Shown here in pieces: positions 17,610 to 27,492 of a DNA stretch of 64,000 nucleotides (positions within the stretch are counted from its first letter, which is position 1; the number at the start of each line of letters is the position of its first letter). This stretch comes from Brevibacillus laterosporus DSM 25 (lineage in GTDB: Bacteria; Bacillota; Bacilli; Brevibacillales; Brevibacillaceae): NCBI RefSeq assembly GCF_002706795.1, contig NZ_CP017705.1:1-64000 (forward strand), given 5' to 3'. Below the pieces are notes generated by a model, which was not told where the DNA came from, ran no database searches, and saw nothing but the letters and a program-made list of their open reading frames with translations. The position numbers and the translations under genes are program-made.

Positions 17610-20600
17610 AACAAATCATCCTCCTCTTGGCAGATCAAATCCTCACGTAGCTCAAATAAGGAGTGTAACTCATTTGCAGATAACTCGGTAATCCACTGTT
17701 CCCCAGAATGAATGACCTGTTCTGCCAATTCCCGTTTCGATTCCATCAGCTGATCAATGCGCTCCTCTAGCGTTCCCTGACAAATTAACCTGTGCACATG
17801 CACATTTTTCTTTTGACCGATGCGATATGCCCGATCGGTCGCCTGATTTTCGACGGCAGGGTTCCACCAACGATCAAAATGAATAACGTGATTTGCTCTG
17901 GTTAAGTTCAGACCGACACCGCCAGCTTTTAGTGACAAAATAAAGATACGCGGTCCCATACCAGACTGGAAGCGATCTATCATATCATCACGCTCTTGTT
18001 TACTGACCCCTCCATGCAAGAAGAGAACTTCCTCTTGTAAAACCTCACGAAAATGCTTGGCAAGCATGTTTCCCATGTCTACATATTGCGTAAATAGTAA
18101 CACAGCCTCTTGTTGCTCCATTATATCGTGAACAAGTTCAGTCACACGCCGTACTTTACCAGAACGACGATCTAAATGATCGGCAGACTGGTGTAAATAA
18201 AGGGCTGGATGGTCACAAATTTGTTTAAGATGAGTTAAAGTAGCAAGGACATACCCACGACGTTGCATTCCTTCTACCGAATTGATTTTTTGCATCATAT
18301 GATTAACGGCTGCTTGATATAAGGTAGCCTGTTCCTCTGACAGTGTGCAATATGTTTTACTTTCGATTTTTTCTGGTAAATCCACAATAATGCTAGGATC
18401 TGTTTTTAAACGCCGCAAGATAAACGGTTTTACCAATTTCCGTAGAGATTCCATACGTTCCTGCTCACGATATCTTTCAATAGGTAACGTGAATTGAGTG
18501 CGAAATTGCGTTAAAGTTCCTAAGTAACCCGGGTTTAAAAAATGGAAGATCGACCAAAGCTCACTTAGCCGATTTTCAATTGGTGTACCTGTCATCGCAA
18601 TTCGATGTTGAGCATGTATTTTCATGGCGCTTCTCGCCTGTTTACTTTTACTGTTTTTGATATTCTGAGCCTCATCTAACACCAAATAGGACCATTTGAT
18701 TTCCATTAAATCATCTAAATCACGATTGACTAAGGAATAAGAAGTAATCACAACATCATGTTCAGCTACTTTTGCTTGCAGGTCTTTTTGATGCAAGCGT
18801 TCTGGTCCATGGTGCGTATACACCCGTAGTGTTGGGGCAAATCTTTCAATTTCTTTACTCCAATTATTCATCAATGAGGTCGGGCACACGATTATAGCCG
18901 GTGCTGATAGCTTCTCTGCCATTAAAACTGTAATCATCTGTATCGTTTTTCCCAGCCCCATATCATCTGCCAAACAGACGCCAAAGCCTAATTTTGACAT
19001 GAGCTGTAGCCATGCATACCCACGTTTTTGATAGGGGCGCAACACTCCTTGCAGACCCTGTGGGGTGTCAATATGGTCTAAATTCTGTTCTAGTCGTCCA
19101 TGTAATAAATCATCAAGCGCTATAGGAAGTTCGAAATCAACAACGGGAATATCTTGCCATTCATCACTTGCTTCCATCTCGGCCATCAAATAGAGCATAT
19201 CGTGAAGCGTGATTTCATCTTGCTCTGCTCGTTTTAAATATTGCAACATCCGCTTAACTGATTCTTGATTTACTTCTGTCCATTCCCCTCTTAATTGGAT
19301 AAAAGGGAGTTTAGAATCTGCAATTTTTTCTAACTCGGCCAAGCTTATTTCTTGGTCCCCCAAAGCTGCTTTAGCATCAAAACGGATGATTTCATGTAAA
19401 CCTAAACGATGAATTACAGCTGATGAATCCGCTGCGTAAAGGGAGTGATCCTGCATGACTCTAAGCTTTAAGCCTAACCGTTTGCGTCCACGCTTTAACC
19501 ACCAAGAAGGTAATTGAACACCAACTCCTTCTGCTTGCAGGCGTGGGGCTATCTCTTGTAGAAAATGAAAAGCCTCGTGTACAGGCAACTGTATTTGTTC
19601 CACCAATCCTTGGCGCAGCACTGCTGCTAACGCTGGCATGTGTAAAGACGCACATCCCAATTGTTCCAACAAAAATTCTTGGGCTCTACCTAACCACTTT
19701 CCAAAAAAGGCTACAGCCTCACCAGATCCCAACCAAATATCCTTAACTGAAATAAGACGAGAAGGTTCTGTCACAGGTTGTAGATACACATGCAATGTAA
19801 AAATAGACTCTCCTACTTCTAATTCGAGCTGTTGAGGAGGTTCCAGACGTAAGTACAGACGCATTGCATACTGCCCCACACAATCCCGTTTATTCCGTCC
19901 TTCTCCTTTTGTCCACATATCTACTTGCTGCTTAAAGCTTTGCAGCTCTTTCGTTGTTCCCTCAATGGGTTCCATAGCCCGAGTGAGTAATCCTCGTAGC
20001 CACTGTAAAGAGAAATCTCCCTTACCTTTGCTGAGCTGTTGACGTAACTCTTCGCTTTCCAAATCCAGCCAGTCAAGTACGGTAGTTTGTATTGCATTTT
20101 GTAAAAAATCCGATTGTATGTGGTGCGGATCTGTCATGATGTCGCTTCCACCTGTCTTTTGTGGGTCATACGCTCGACAGATGGCAGGCATAGTAAGCGC
20201 CAAAGTATGCGAAAATGTGCGCACTTCTTCCTTGGTCAGGTCTATATCCCAACTGGCGTCTGCCACTGCATAGCCGTACCGTTTTCCTTTACGTACCTGT
20301 ACACCTGGTCGAATATTTGCATGCCATAGCATATGTAGGACAAATTGAGCTACTTTTTGGTAGTAGCGCAGGCTATCACCTTGAATAAAACCGCTATGCT
20401 GTAACATTGCTTCATCCGTCTGCCACAGGAATGGTAAAGCTTCCTTCATGGTAATACTTAGTCCATTAATCTGTTGTACCATCAATTTTGGTTTATTGGA
20501 CGGGTAATACTCACCTTGATCAAACCAATATGGAACTTGAAAAGTACGGATGCCCACTTTTCCAGACTTCATCAATTTCATCTGTTGTTCGGTCGACAAT

Positions 20601-20695
20601 TGTTCCATCCAATTACTGACGGGTACAATCTCGCCGCCGCGCAAACAGAAAAGAAAAAAAGCATCTGGTAACCAGATACCGTGCAACGTCGTCAT
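17606..20695 (-). CDS. SNF2-family DNA helicase/translocase (YwqA-like)
   Basis: A 1029-residue SNF2 ATPase. About 480 N-terminal residues form the bacterial SNF2-associated region. The motor follows: motif I DDMGLGKT at about 575, motif II DEAQ at about 668, motif III MTGTPIENRLSELWSI, and the second RecA domain with LLFTQYVDMG, LHGGVSKQERD and motif VI HFDRWWNPAVENQATDRAYR at about 938-957. It belongs to the RapA/YwqA type with a separate SWIM partner, unlike enzymes that carry the SWIM finger at their own N terminus. The start is ATG behind GGAGGGCATCA. A role in transcription recycling or DNA repair is usual for the family, not shown here. Confidence 0.92.
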   Translation of the reverse strand: MTTLHGIWLPDAFFLFCLRGGEIVPVSNWMEQLSTEQQMKLMKSGKVGIRTFQVPYWFDQGEYYPSNKPKLMVQQINGLSITMKEALPFLWQTDEAMLQHSGFIQGDSLRYYQKVAQFVLHMLWHANIRPGVQVRKGKRYGYAVADASWDIDLTKEEVRTFSHTLALTMPAICRAYDPQKTGGSDIMTDPHHIQSDFLQNAIQTTVLDWLDLESEELRQQLSKGKGDFSLQWLRGLLTRAMEPIEGTTKELQSFKQQVDMWTKGEGRNKRDCVGQYAMRLYLRLEPPQQLELEVGESIFTLHVYLQPVTEPSRLISVKDIWLGSGEAVAFFGKWLGRAQEFLLEQLGCASLHMPALAAVLRQGLVEQIQLPVHEAFHFLQEIAPRLQAEGVGVQLPSWWLKRGRKRLGLKLRVMQDHSLYAADSSAVIHRLGLHEIIRFDAKAALGDQEISLAELEKIADSKLPFIQLRGEWTEVNQESVKRMLQYLKRAEQDEITLHDMLYLMAEMEASDEWQDIPVVDFELPIALDDLLHGRLEQNLDHIDTPQGLQGVLRPYQKRGYAWLQLMSKLGFGVCLADDMGLGKTIQMITVLMAEKLSAPAIIVCPTSLMNNWSKEIERFAPTLRVYTHHGPERLHQKDLQAKVAEHDVVITSYSLVNRDLDDLMEIKWSYLVLDEAQNIKNSKSKQARSAMKIHAQHRIAMTGTPIENRLSELWSIFHFLNPGYLGTLTQFRTQFTLPIERYREQERMESLRKLVKPFILRRLKTDPSIIVDLPEKIESKTYCTLSEEQATLYQAAVNHMMQKINSVEGMQRRGYVLATLTHLKQICDHPALYLHQSADHLDRRSGKVRRVTELVHDIMEQQEAVLLFTQYVDMGNMLAKHFREVLQEEVLFLHGGVSKQERDDMIDRFQSGMGPRIFILSLKAGGVGLNLTRANHVIHFDRWWNPAVENQATDRAYRIGQKKNVHVHRLICQGTLEERIDQLMESKRELAEQVIHSGEQWITELSANELHSLFELREDLICQEEDDLL

Positions 20696-20716
20696 TGATG
20701 CCCTCCAGCTTTTAGT

Positions 20717-20755
20717 AAAAGGGTTAGCCTTAACCGGTTAACCCTCTTTTCTTTT
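20717..20755 (-). terminator. Terminator-like hairpin between ABC-F and SNF2 genes
   Basis: On the minus strand AGGGTTAACCGGTTAAGGCTAACCCT folds into a hairpin and is followed by TTTTACT. It lies after the ABC-F stop and before the SNF2 start, so it probably separates the two transcription units, though the U tract is short. Confidence 0.6.
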
Positions 20756-20758
20756 TCA

Positions 20759-22378
<1,620 letters not shown>

Positions 22379-22641
22379 TCAATCTCATCCTTTAATATAC
22401 ATTTTCTTCTTCAAACGTATATTTTACTACATTTACATCTAAAAATTAACCCCTTCTATTTATTAACACCTAACACAGCAAATTTTAGCATGTGAATCCT
22501 TCCTTTTTTTAATTAAAAATTCATGTAAGCGACCAATAGTACTCAAGTAGAACACAGTTTTTTTTACTTTCTCATAATAAAAAACCATCCACAGACATAC
22601 TCCTTTTTAGAAGGAAATACCGCAGATGATTTTTTGATTTT

Positions 22642-24321
22642 TTACCAGGTTATAAACGGTTTTGAGCCAGGAGGTGCATGGTCAATCAATTGATAGATCG
22701 GATATGCATAGGCCACGATAATCAGGAATACGGCAACACCGAGCCATAAAGACCAGCGCTCTAAAATTTTTGGAGTACGCTCAACTGCTTCTTGGGATTC
22801 AGCAATAGGATAATCTTCCTCGCCTTTTGGTGCCTTAAAGATGAGATAGAATAAAATCCCTACCATAAGTATCCCTGCAAAGAATAGAATCGCACCACCA
22901 AAACCCATTAGCTGTTGTGGAGGTATCCAGCTTAGAGCCTCCGCATTGTTAAAGTAAGTGGTGTAATCGGTACGACGTGGCACACCTTGCAAACCAAGAT
23001 AATGCATTGCTCCTGACATCAGTAACATACCAACCGACCACATGACAGCTTGCAAAATTCCCACTCGATGTAGGGCAGGGGTCATTTTCCGGCCTGTTAA
23101 ATTTGGCAATAACCAATACGTAATTCCAAAGAATGTAAGCGCTATACTAGTTCCGACCGTTAAATGGAAGTGCCCCGTAACCCAGATTGTATTATGCACA
23201 ACTGCGTTCATCTGGTTACTCGCATTAATAATTCCACCTGCACCTGCTGGAATAAAAGCTAGCATACCCAGCATTGGAGCAAAGAAGCGAGCATCCTTCC
23301 AAGGCAATTTCCAAAACCAGCCAAACAAACCTTTTGCACCCTTTTTACGTCCAGATGTTTCAAATACGGCAAATAGCGAAAATGCCGTCATAAGCGATGG
23401 GAATACTACGGTTAAAGTCAAGATAACATGTAGCATTTTCCATTTATCTGAAATACCTGGCTCCATTAACTGGTGATGAAACCCTACCGGAATGGAGAAA
23501 AGAATAAGTAGGATAAATGATAAACGTGCAAGCGAATCACTAAATACTTTACCACCGATTATTTTTGGAATATTAACATACCAGCACACATAAGCAGGCA
23601 TTAACCAGAAATAGACAAGTGGGTGACCGAAGTACCAAAATAGCGTACGACTTAGCAATACATTAACTTCTGGTACCCAGCCAAGAGACCATGGAATGAG
23701 CTGTAGCAAAACTTCTGCTGCTACCCCTAGCGTTGCAATCTGCCACAAAATCATCGTAGAAACAGCCATGAATTGAAATAAGGGAGATGTTTTTCCTTTA
23801 TTTGTTTTTCTCCAATGAATATAATTAGCAAAAATCGAATATCCACCCATCCAGCTACCTACGACTAGCAAAGCTGCCCCAATATAGAACAGTGGAGATG
23901 CTTTCATCGGTGCATAGAACGTATACAGAACGGATGCCTCATTCGTTAGAATGGCTACTGTTGCCATTGCTGTACCGACCGTCATGAGGAGCCAGCCAAT
24001 CCATCCGAGCTTCAAAGCTAAAGGCGTCAGCTTTCCCTCTGATGTACGAGCACAGCCTGATATGAAAAATCCTATAATAAAGAATGTTGTAAAAACTAGA
24101 CCCAGCAATACCCCGTGCGCTGTTAACACCTGATAATACCCTAACCAAGATGGCAAGGTTATAACTCCACCGCGTACCAGCCCTTGAAGTAAGCCACACA
24201 ATATGGCGATAGCAAAGCCAATATACGCTACATAAATATGTGCCAATGAAAGCTTTGCAGCGGCGGCGTTTACCTTTACCACCGGTTGCGTATTATTATA
24301 TTCCTTTAATTCCGCTACCAT
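22642..24321 (-). CDS. cbaA: ba3-type cytochrome c oxidase subunit I
   Basis: The catalytic subunit of a B-family haem-copper oxidase, 559 residues with about 13 membrane helices. The expected ligands are visible: low-spin haem His in LTAHGVLLG, the CuB His with its cross-linked Tyr position in FGHPLVYFWLMPAY, the CuB pair in GFHHQLMEP, and the two haem His in VTGHFHLTVG. It lacks the A-family K/D-channel sequence features. It is cotranscribed with subunit II (25 bases upstream) and a small subunit IIa. This type of oxidase has high oxygen affinity and accepts electrons from cytochrome c. Confidence 0.92.
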   Translation of the reverse strand: MVAELKEYNNTQPVVKVNAAAAKLSLAHIYVAYIGFAIAILCGLLQGLVRGGVITLPSWLGYYQVLTAHGVLLGLVFTTFFIIGFFISGCARTSEGKLTPLALKLGWIGWLLMTVGTAMATVAILTNEASVLYTFYAPMKASPLFYIGAALLVVGSWMGGYSIFANYIHWRKTNKGKTSPLFQFMAVSTMILWQIATLGVAAEVLLQLIPWSLGWVPEVNVLLSRTLFWYFGHPLVYFWLMPAYVCWYVNIPKIIGGKVFSDSLARLSFILLILFSIPVGFHHQLMEPGISDKWKMLHVILTLTVVFPSLMTAFSLFAVFETSGRKKGAKGLFGWFWKLPWKDARFFAPMLGMLAFIPAGAGGIINASNQMNAVVHNTIWVTGHFHLTVGTSIALTFFGITYWLLPNLTGRKMTPALHRVGILQAVMWSVGMLLMSGAMHYLGLQGVPRRTDYTTYFNNAEALSWIPPQQLMGFGGAILFFAGILMVGILFYLIFKAPKGEEDYPIAESQEAVERTPKILERWSLWLGVAVFLIIVAYAYPIYQLIDHAPPGSKPFITW

Positions 24322-24346
24322 ACTTTATCGTCACTACCTTTCCGAA

Positions 24347-24814
24347 TCACTTCACAACAATTGTAGCTGCCATTAACTGGTGACCAGCACCACAATATTC
24401 ATTACAGAGAATTAAGTACGTTCCTGGCTTGTCAAATGTGTGAGTGACTTCGCTGATGTGACCAGGTAACACCATGATATTTACATTTGTTTTTGGTATC
24501 TCGAAGCCGTGTACCACGTCTTTACTCGTTACAACAAATTTAACTTTGGCACCGACTGGAACTTCAATCTGATTGGGTTGGAAAGTAAAAATAAATGATG
24601 TCATGACAAGATCGTATTCGTTATCGCCTGTTTTATGAAGTCCTAGATTATCAAATGGAGCCGTTTCATCAACCTTTTTTGGGTCTATCATTTTCATATG
24701 GCTTGGTGGCATCATGCCCATTGCATAGGCATTGACAGATAAGACGATCAAAAAAAGTACCAGCGTCGCGCCCCCAACCATCAGCCAAATCTTTTCAAAG
24801 CGGTGTAAATGCAT
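24347..24814 (-). CDS. cbaB: ba3-type cytochrome c oxidase subunit II
   Basis: A 155-residue CuA subunit with a single N-terminal membrane helix (about 10-32) and an extracellular cupredoxin domain. The CuA ligands are complete: His in DVVHGFEI, Cys and Cys in CNEYCGAGHQ, the second His, and Met in QLMAA. The length and single helix are typical of ba3 enzymes rather than aa3 enzymes. The start is ATG behind GGGAGGGT. Confidence 0.92.
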   Translation of the reverse strand: MHLHRFEKIWLMVGGATLVLFLIVLSVNAYAMGMMPPSHMKMIDPKKVDETAPFDNLGLHKTGDNEYDLVMTSFIFTFQPNQIEVPVGAKVKFVVTSKDVVHGFEIPKTNVNIMVLPGHISEVTHTFDKPGTYLILCNEYCGAGHQLMAATIVVK

Positions 24815-24849
24815 AAAATACCCTCCCGTTCATTCCCTCTCTATACCAA

Positions 24850-25011
24850 CTACCCTCTACTTAGAAAAACTCCAAATACAGCAAACCAAGTCACTGCGAT
24901 AAACATACCTACTAGAAAGACCGAAGCCAAAGTCCCTTTTAAATTTAGTTCACCTTCCTGATGCTGCTCGTTCTCTTCCTTTTGATTAGGTTGAGTATGG
25001 GAACCGTTCAT
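24850..25011 (-). CDS. Cytochrome c oxidase subunit IIa (small one-helix subunit)
   Basis: A 53-residue protein with a polar Gln/Glu-rich N terminus and one membrane helix near the C terminus (ASVFLVGMFIAVTWFAVFGV). Such subunit IIa proteins precede cbaBA operons and supply the helix that ba3 subunit II lacks. I start at ATG 25011 because GAGGAGGT is correctly spaced; the longer upstream reading (KKKRGGHR) runs through that ribosome binding site. It is the first gene of the oxidase operon. Confidence 0.82.
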   Translation of the reverse strand: MNGSHTQPNQKEENEQHQEGELNLKGTLASVFLVGMFIAVTWFAVFGVFLSRG

Positions 25012-25086
25012 CCGATGACCTCCTCTCTTTTTCTTCCTTGTCATCCAATTTTTCCGTAAAAAGGAATTTGCATTGTTTACGATTTG

Positions 25087-25130
25087 ATTAAACCATTCTC
25101 ACAATTGTAAAGGGTGTGAGATTTATCACT
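25087..25130 (-). promoter_or_regulatory. FNR/CRP-like box and -10 for the ba3 oxidase operon
   Basis: The palindrome TGTGAGATTTATCACT at 25115-25130 matches the TGTGA-N6-TCAC(A/T) FNR/CRP consensus. On the minus strand a TTTAAT -10 lies at 25087-25092, putting the box centre about 42 bases before the predicted start, the classic position for activation by this family. A further CTCACA...TGTGAG pair surrounds it. Low-oxygen control by FNR is the likely meaning. Confidence 0.65.
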
Positions 25131-25336
25131 TTTAGCCCTTTAGAGCTATTCGCTTTTAGTCATTGTCAAGGTTTTGACAAAATTCTATTTATTTAAAAAT
25201 CATCCCATAAAAAACAGGCATTTTGTGAGAAAAATGATTACTTTCTATTTTCATAATTTTACATTTCATTTTCTGTTTTTTACCTTTTATAAACATCTCT
25301 TTTGGTACATGCTAAGAAAAATCATAATAAATAATG
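25131..25336. other. A/T-rich intergenic DNA between oxidase operon and tRNA cluster
   Basis: The stretch is dominated by T-rich runs such as the one at 25190-25310. I see no ORF with a ribosome binding site and no further hairpin before the tRNA terminator at 25337. Confidence 0.4.
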
Positions 25337-25380
25337 AAAAAAGCGGAATTTACGCATCTAACGTAAATTCCGCTTTTTTA
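25337..25380 (-). terminator. Terminator of the tRNA operon
   Basis: AAAAAAGCGGAATTTACG pairs perfectly with CGTAAATTCCGCTTTTTT across a 7-base loop. It follows the last tRNA on the minus strand and has U tracts in both directions. Confidence 0.9.
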
Positions 25381-25386
25381 TTGTAG

Positions 25387-25466
25387 TGCCGGTAGAGGGA
25401 CTTGAACCCCCACGGTTTCCCTCACGATTTTGAGTCGCGCGCGTCTGCCAATTCCGCCATACCGGC
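25387..25466 (-). tRNA. tRNA-Leu (CAA)
   Basis: The minus strand gives acceptor GCCGGTA/TACCGGC, a long variable arm typical of Leu, and the anticodon loop CTCAAAA with CAA. The CCA end is not encoded. It is the last tRNA before the terminator. Confidence 0.93.
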
Positions 25467-25477
25467 AAATATAAAGT

Positions 25478-25552
25478 TGGCTGGGGTACCAGGATTTGAA
25501 CCTAGGAGTGACGGAGTCAAAGTCCGTTGCCTTACCGCTTGGCTATACCCCA
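25478..25552 (-). tRNA. tRNA-Gln (UUG)
   Basis: Acceptor TGGGGTA/TACCCCA with G73 and an encoded CCA. The anticodon loop CTTTGAC gives TTG. The U1-A72 start is usual for tRNA-Gln. Confidence 0.93.
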
Positions 25553-25556
25553 AAAG

Positions 25557-25641
25557 TGGTGGGGAGAGACGGATTCGAACCGCCGAACCCGGAGGGAGCA
25601 GATTTACAGTCTGCCGTGTTTAGCCACTTCACTATCTCCCC
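25557..25641 (-). tRNA. tRNA-Tyr (GUA)
   Basis: A class II tRNA of 85 bases with encoded CCA and a long variable arm. The anticodon loop CTGTAAA gives GTA. It abuts the Gln gene with only four bases between. Confidence 0.93.
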
Positions 25642-25648
25642 ATAAAAA

Positions 25649-25724
25649 TGGTGCCGGCGATAGGACTTGAACCCACAACCCCCTGATTACAAGTCAGGTG
25701 CTCTACCAATTGAGCTACACCGGC
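25649..25724 (-). tRNA. tRNA-Thr (UGU)
   Basis: A 76-base class I tRNA with acceptor GCCGGTG/CGCCGGC (one G-U pair), encoded CCA and anticodon TGT in loop CTTGTAA. Confidence 0.93.
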
Positions 25725-25766
25725 ATTTTCATATAGAAAGCTTGTCTTACTCTTATGTATGTAAAA

Positions 25767-25849
25767 TGGTGCGGGTGGAGGGACTTGAACCCCCACGGTC
25801 GCCCGCCAGAACCTAAATCTGGTGCGTCTGCCAATTCCGCCACACCCGC
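25767..25849 (-). tRNA. tRNA-Leu (UAG)
   Basis: An 83-base class II tRNA with acceptor GCGGGTG/CACCCGC, encoded CCA, and anticodon TAG in loop TTTAGGT. It is the first gene of the five-tRNA operon in the direction of transcription. No rRNA gene accompanies the cluster. Confidence 0.93.
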
Positions 25850-26053
25850 ATGTGAACTAAACGGTCAATAACTCGCTCTCAAGCGGGTTGTTTTTCTCAG
25901 TACAGTTTCGACTTTTTTAATATAGCATACTATCAAAATAAAAAGCAAGACTTTTTTACAAAAAATTTGATAGCCACAAGTAATAAACAGAAATCAATTG
26001 TAGCTATCTGATTATTATGCCTTCAAAAGCGTTGTACTTCATGCATTCTCTCA

Positions 26054-26368
26054 TTATGCAAATAAGCTTTGTAATTGTAGAGCTAGTGATATATCTCCCT
26101 TTATCTTTATTTTTCCCAGAATGAAAGCAGTAGCAGGATTTAATTGTTTTTGTAAGAGTTTTGTAAAATTAGTATCGGATAGCTGGAGCGTACATTGTGC
26201 CTGATTTGGCTTTCCTTCCGTCACTTGAACATGATTGTTACAAAATTGAACCTGAAAAGTACCTCCCCGTTCTCCACTCACATCAAATTGATAAACGGCC
26301 AGCCATCCCTCAATGGCAGAAGGGTTTTGATTTATTAGATCAGCAAGTGTCTCAAGTTCTTGTAACAT
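26054..26368 (-). CDS. SCP-2 sterol-transfer-fold protein
   Basis: A 104-residue single-domain SCP2-like protein. Typical features are the early GWLAVYQFDV strand, the VTEGKPNQAQCTLQLSDTNF segment, and the helix with NPATAFILGKIKIKGDISLA, the family's gkikvkGd motif. SCP2 domains make a hydrophobic pocket for lipids; the ligand here is unknown. The start is ATG 26368, since an all-G ribosome binding site (8 G at 26375-26382) lies directly upstream. That homopolymer makes expression potentially sensitive to slippage. It is transcribed alone. Confidence 0.82.
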   Translation of the reverse strand: MLQELETLADLINQNPSAIEGWLAVYQFDVSGERGGTFQVQFCNNHVQVTEGKPNQAQCTLQLSDTNFTKLLQKQLNPATAFILGKIKIKGDISLALQLQSLFA

Positions 26369-26470
26369 AAGAGACCCCCCCCTTTCCCAACCTGAACCTA
26401 TATTTTTCACCATAATATCCTATTCTAAAACTATCCTATATATGCCCATCTTACAATTTTCGATCATATA

Positions 26471-26498
26471 AAAAAGGTGCCCTCATAGGCACCCTTTG
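26471..26498 (-). terminator. Terminator of the YycC-like gene
   Basis: On the minus strand AAAGGGTGCC pairs with GGCACCTTTTTT across a 6-base loop, with a run of six T. It lies 43 bases past the stop of the 57-residue gene. Confidence 0.85.
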
Positions 26499-26540
26499 CA
26501 AGTGTATACGATTATTATTGCTCCTCAAAAGGTGGCAGCT

Positions 26541-26714
26541 TTATTCCTTATCCCTGCCATCCGGTGCTGTCTGTTCTGTCGCTTCCTGCTTAGAAATCTC
26601 CATAAGCTTTTGCATCAAAATATGTTGGGGCATGTGCATTAATCTTTCCAAGGGTACCCCAAGCTGTTCAGCCAACTTAACGGCTGTTTCCGCTGAAATC
26701 TGTAACGGTCTCAT
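26541..26714 (-). CDS. YycC-like small protein
   Basis: A 57-residue protein read on the minus strand. It starts MRPLQISAETAVKLAEQLGV and continues with LMHMPQHILMQKLMEI before a charged tail. The N-terminal part looks like the YycC family of Bacillales, a small helical protein with a helix-turn-helix feel but no known function. An AGGTG element precedes the ATG by eight bases, and a good terminator follows, which supports a real gene despite its size. The family match is from memory. Confidence 0.75.
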   Translation of the reverse strand: MRPLQISAETAVKLAEQLGVPLERLMHMPQHILMQKLMEISKQEATEQTAPDGRDKE

Positions 26715-26768
26715 TTTTTCACCTCTTGCTGTCCTTATCCATTTTTCACATTATACCATGCTAGCTAC

Positions 26769-27341
26769 TTATGAGTGTATCTGGCGGAATAAGTCGGATA
26801 ATTCTCGCACAATGACCTGCTGATAGCCTGTATCCTCTCCATATTGGGTAAGCATCTCTTGACGAGCGACCATGATTTTATCTTTATAATCGTGTGCCCC
26901 CCGGTCAGGGTTCTCTTGTTTAAACTGAATCATAATCTTCTGAACATGTGCTGGGCGTGGTCCCCATGTGCCAAGCACATCTCCTGCTTCGTTGCAAATG
27001 ATCAAAACCGGAATAGCTCGCCCCCCCATTGTCAGAAATTGATCCATCACATCCAGATGATCCTCCATCACCAATACTTCCACGGGTAATGTAACTGCTT
27101 CTGCTACACGAAACAATACCGGCACATTTCGAACCACATCTCCACACCATTGCGCACACAATAAGAAGGCTTGCAATCCTCCTCGCTGAACAGTCGCTTC
27201 AATTTGTGAACGCTCCTCATCTGTTTCCCACGCAAATCGTTGATACCAATCGTAAAATTCCTCTTTATTCTTCTCCATTGTTTCCATGAATTGCTGCATG
27301 GTAATTCCTGTTCCTATTTTTGAATGCAAATTTATCGTCAT
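26769..27341 (-). CDS. Thioredoxin-fold protein with a single active-site Cys
   Basis: A 190-residue cytosolic protein with a thioredoxin-like domain at about 45-150. The position of the CxxC motif reads WCGDV (Cys66, second Cys replaced by Val69), while the cis-Pro region RAIPVLIICN is kept. There is no signal peptide. Proteins like this occur in Bacillales as thioredoxin-family members of unknown function; with one Cys it cannot work as an ordinary dithiol oxidoreductase and may form mixed disulfides instead. The start follows GGAGGAGCTATC. It is not obviously in an operon. Confidence 0.82.
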   Translation of the reverse strand: MTINLHSKIGTGITMQQFMETMEKNKEEFYDWYQRFAWETDEERSQIEATVQRGGLQAFLLCAQWCGDVVRNVPVLFRVAEAVTLPVEVLVMEDHLDVMDQFLTMGGRAIPVLIICNEAGDVLGTWGPRPAHVQKIMIQFKQENPDRGAHDYKDKIMVARQEMLTQYGEDTGYQQVIVRELSDLFRQIHS

Positions 27342-27492
27342 GATAGCTCCTCCTTATGCATTGATTATCTTCTGTTTCAATTCGCTAGGATGTGATCATC
27401 TCCTTTTTATGATCGCTTATGTAAGTGTTTTACGTGATCGCGTATAACATCAAAAAACCTGTGTACTACTGCCACAGGTTTCCTTATTTTCA

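Noticed and set aside
23042-23476. 144-residue plus-strand ORF
   Set aside because: Antisense to the haem-copper oxidase subunit I, with no start signal.
25402-25623. 73-residue plus-strand ORF
   Set aside because: It is a reading through three tRNA genes on the opposite strand.
25387-25849. CRISPR-like look of repeated T-arm sequences
   Set aside because: The similar segments (CTTGAACCC, CCAATTCCGCCA) are conserved T-arms and D-arms of tRNA genes, not repeats with spacers.
26518-26823. 101-residue plus-strand ORF
   Set aside because: It is antisense to the YycC-like small gene, which has a ribosome binding site, a recognisable N terminus and a terminator.
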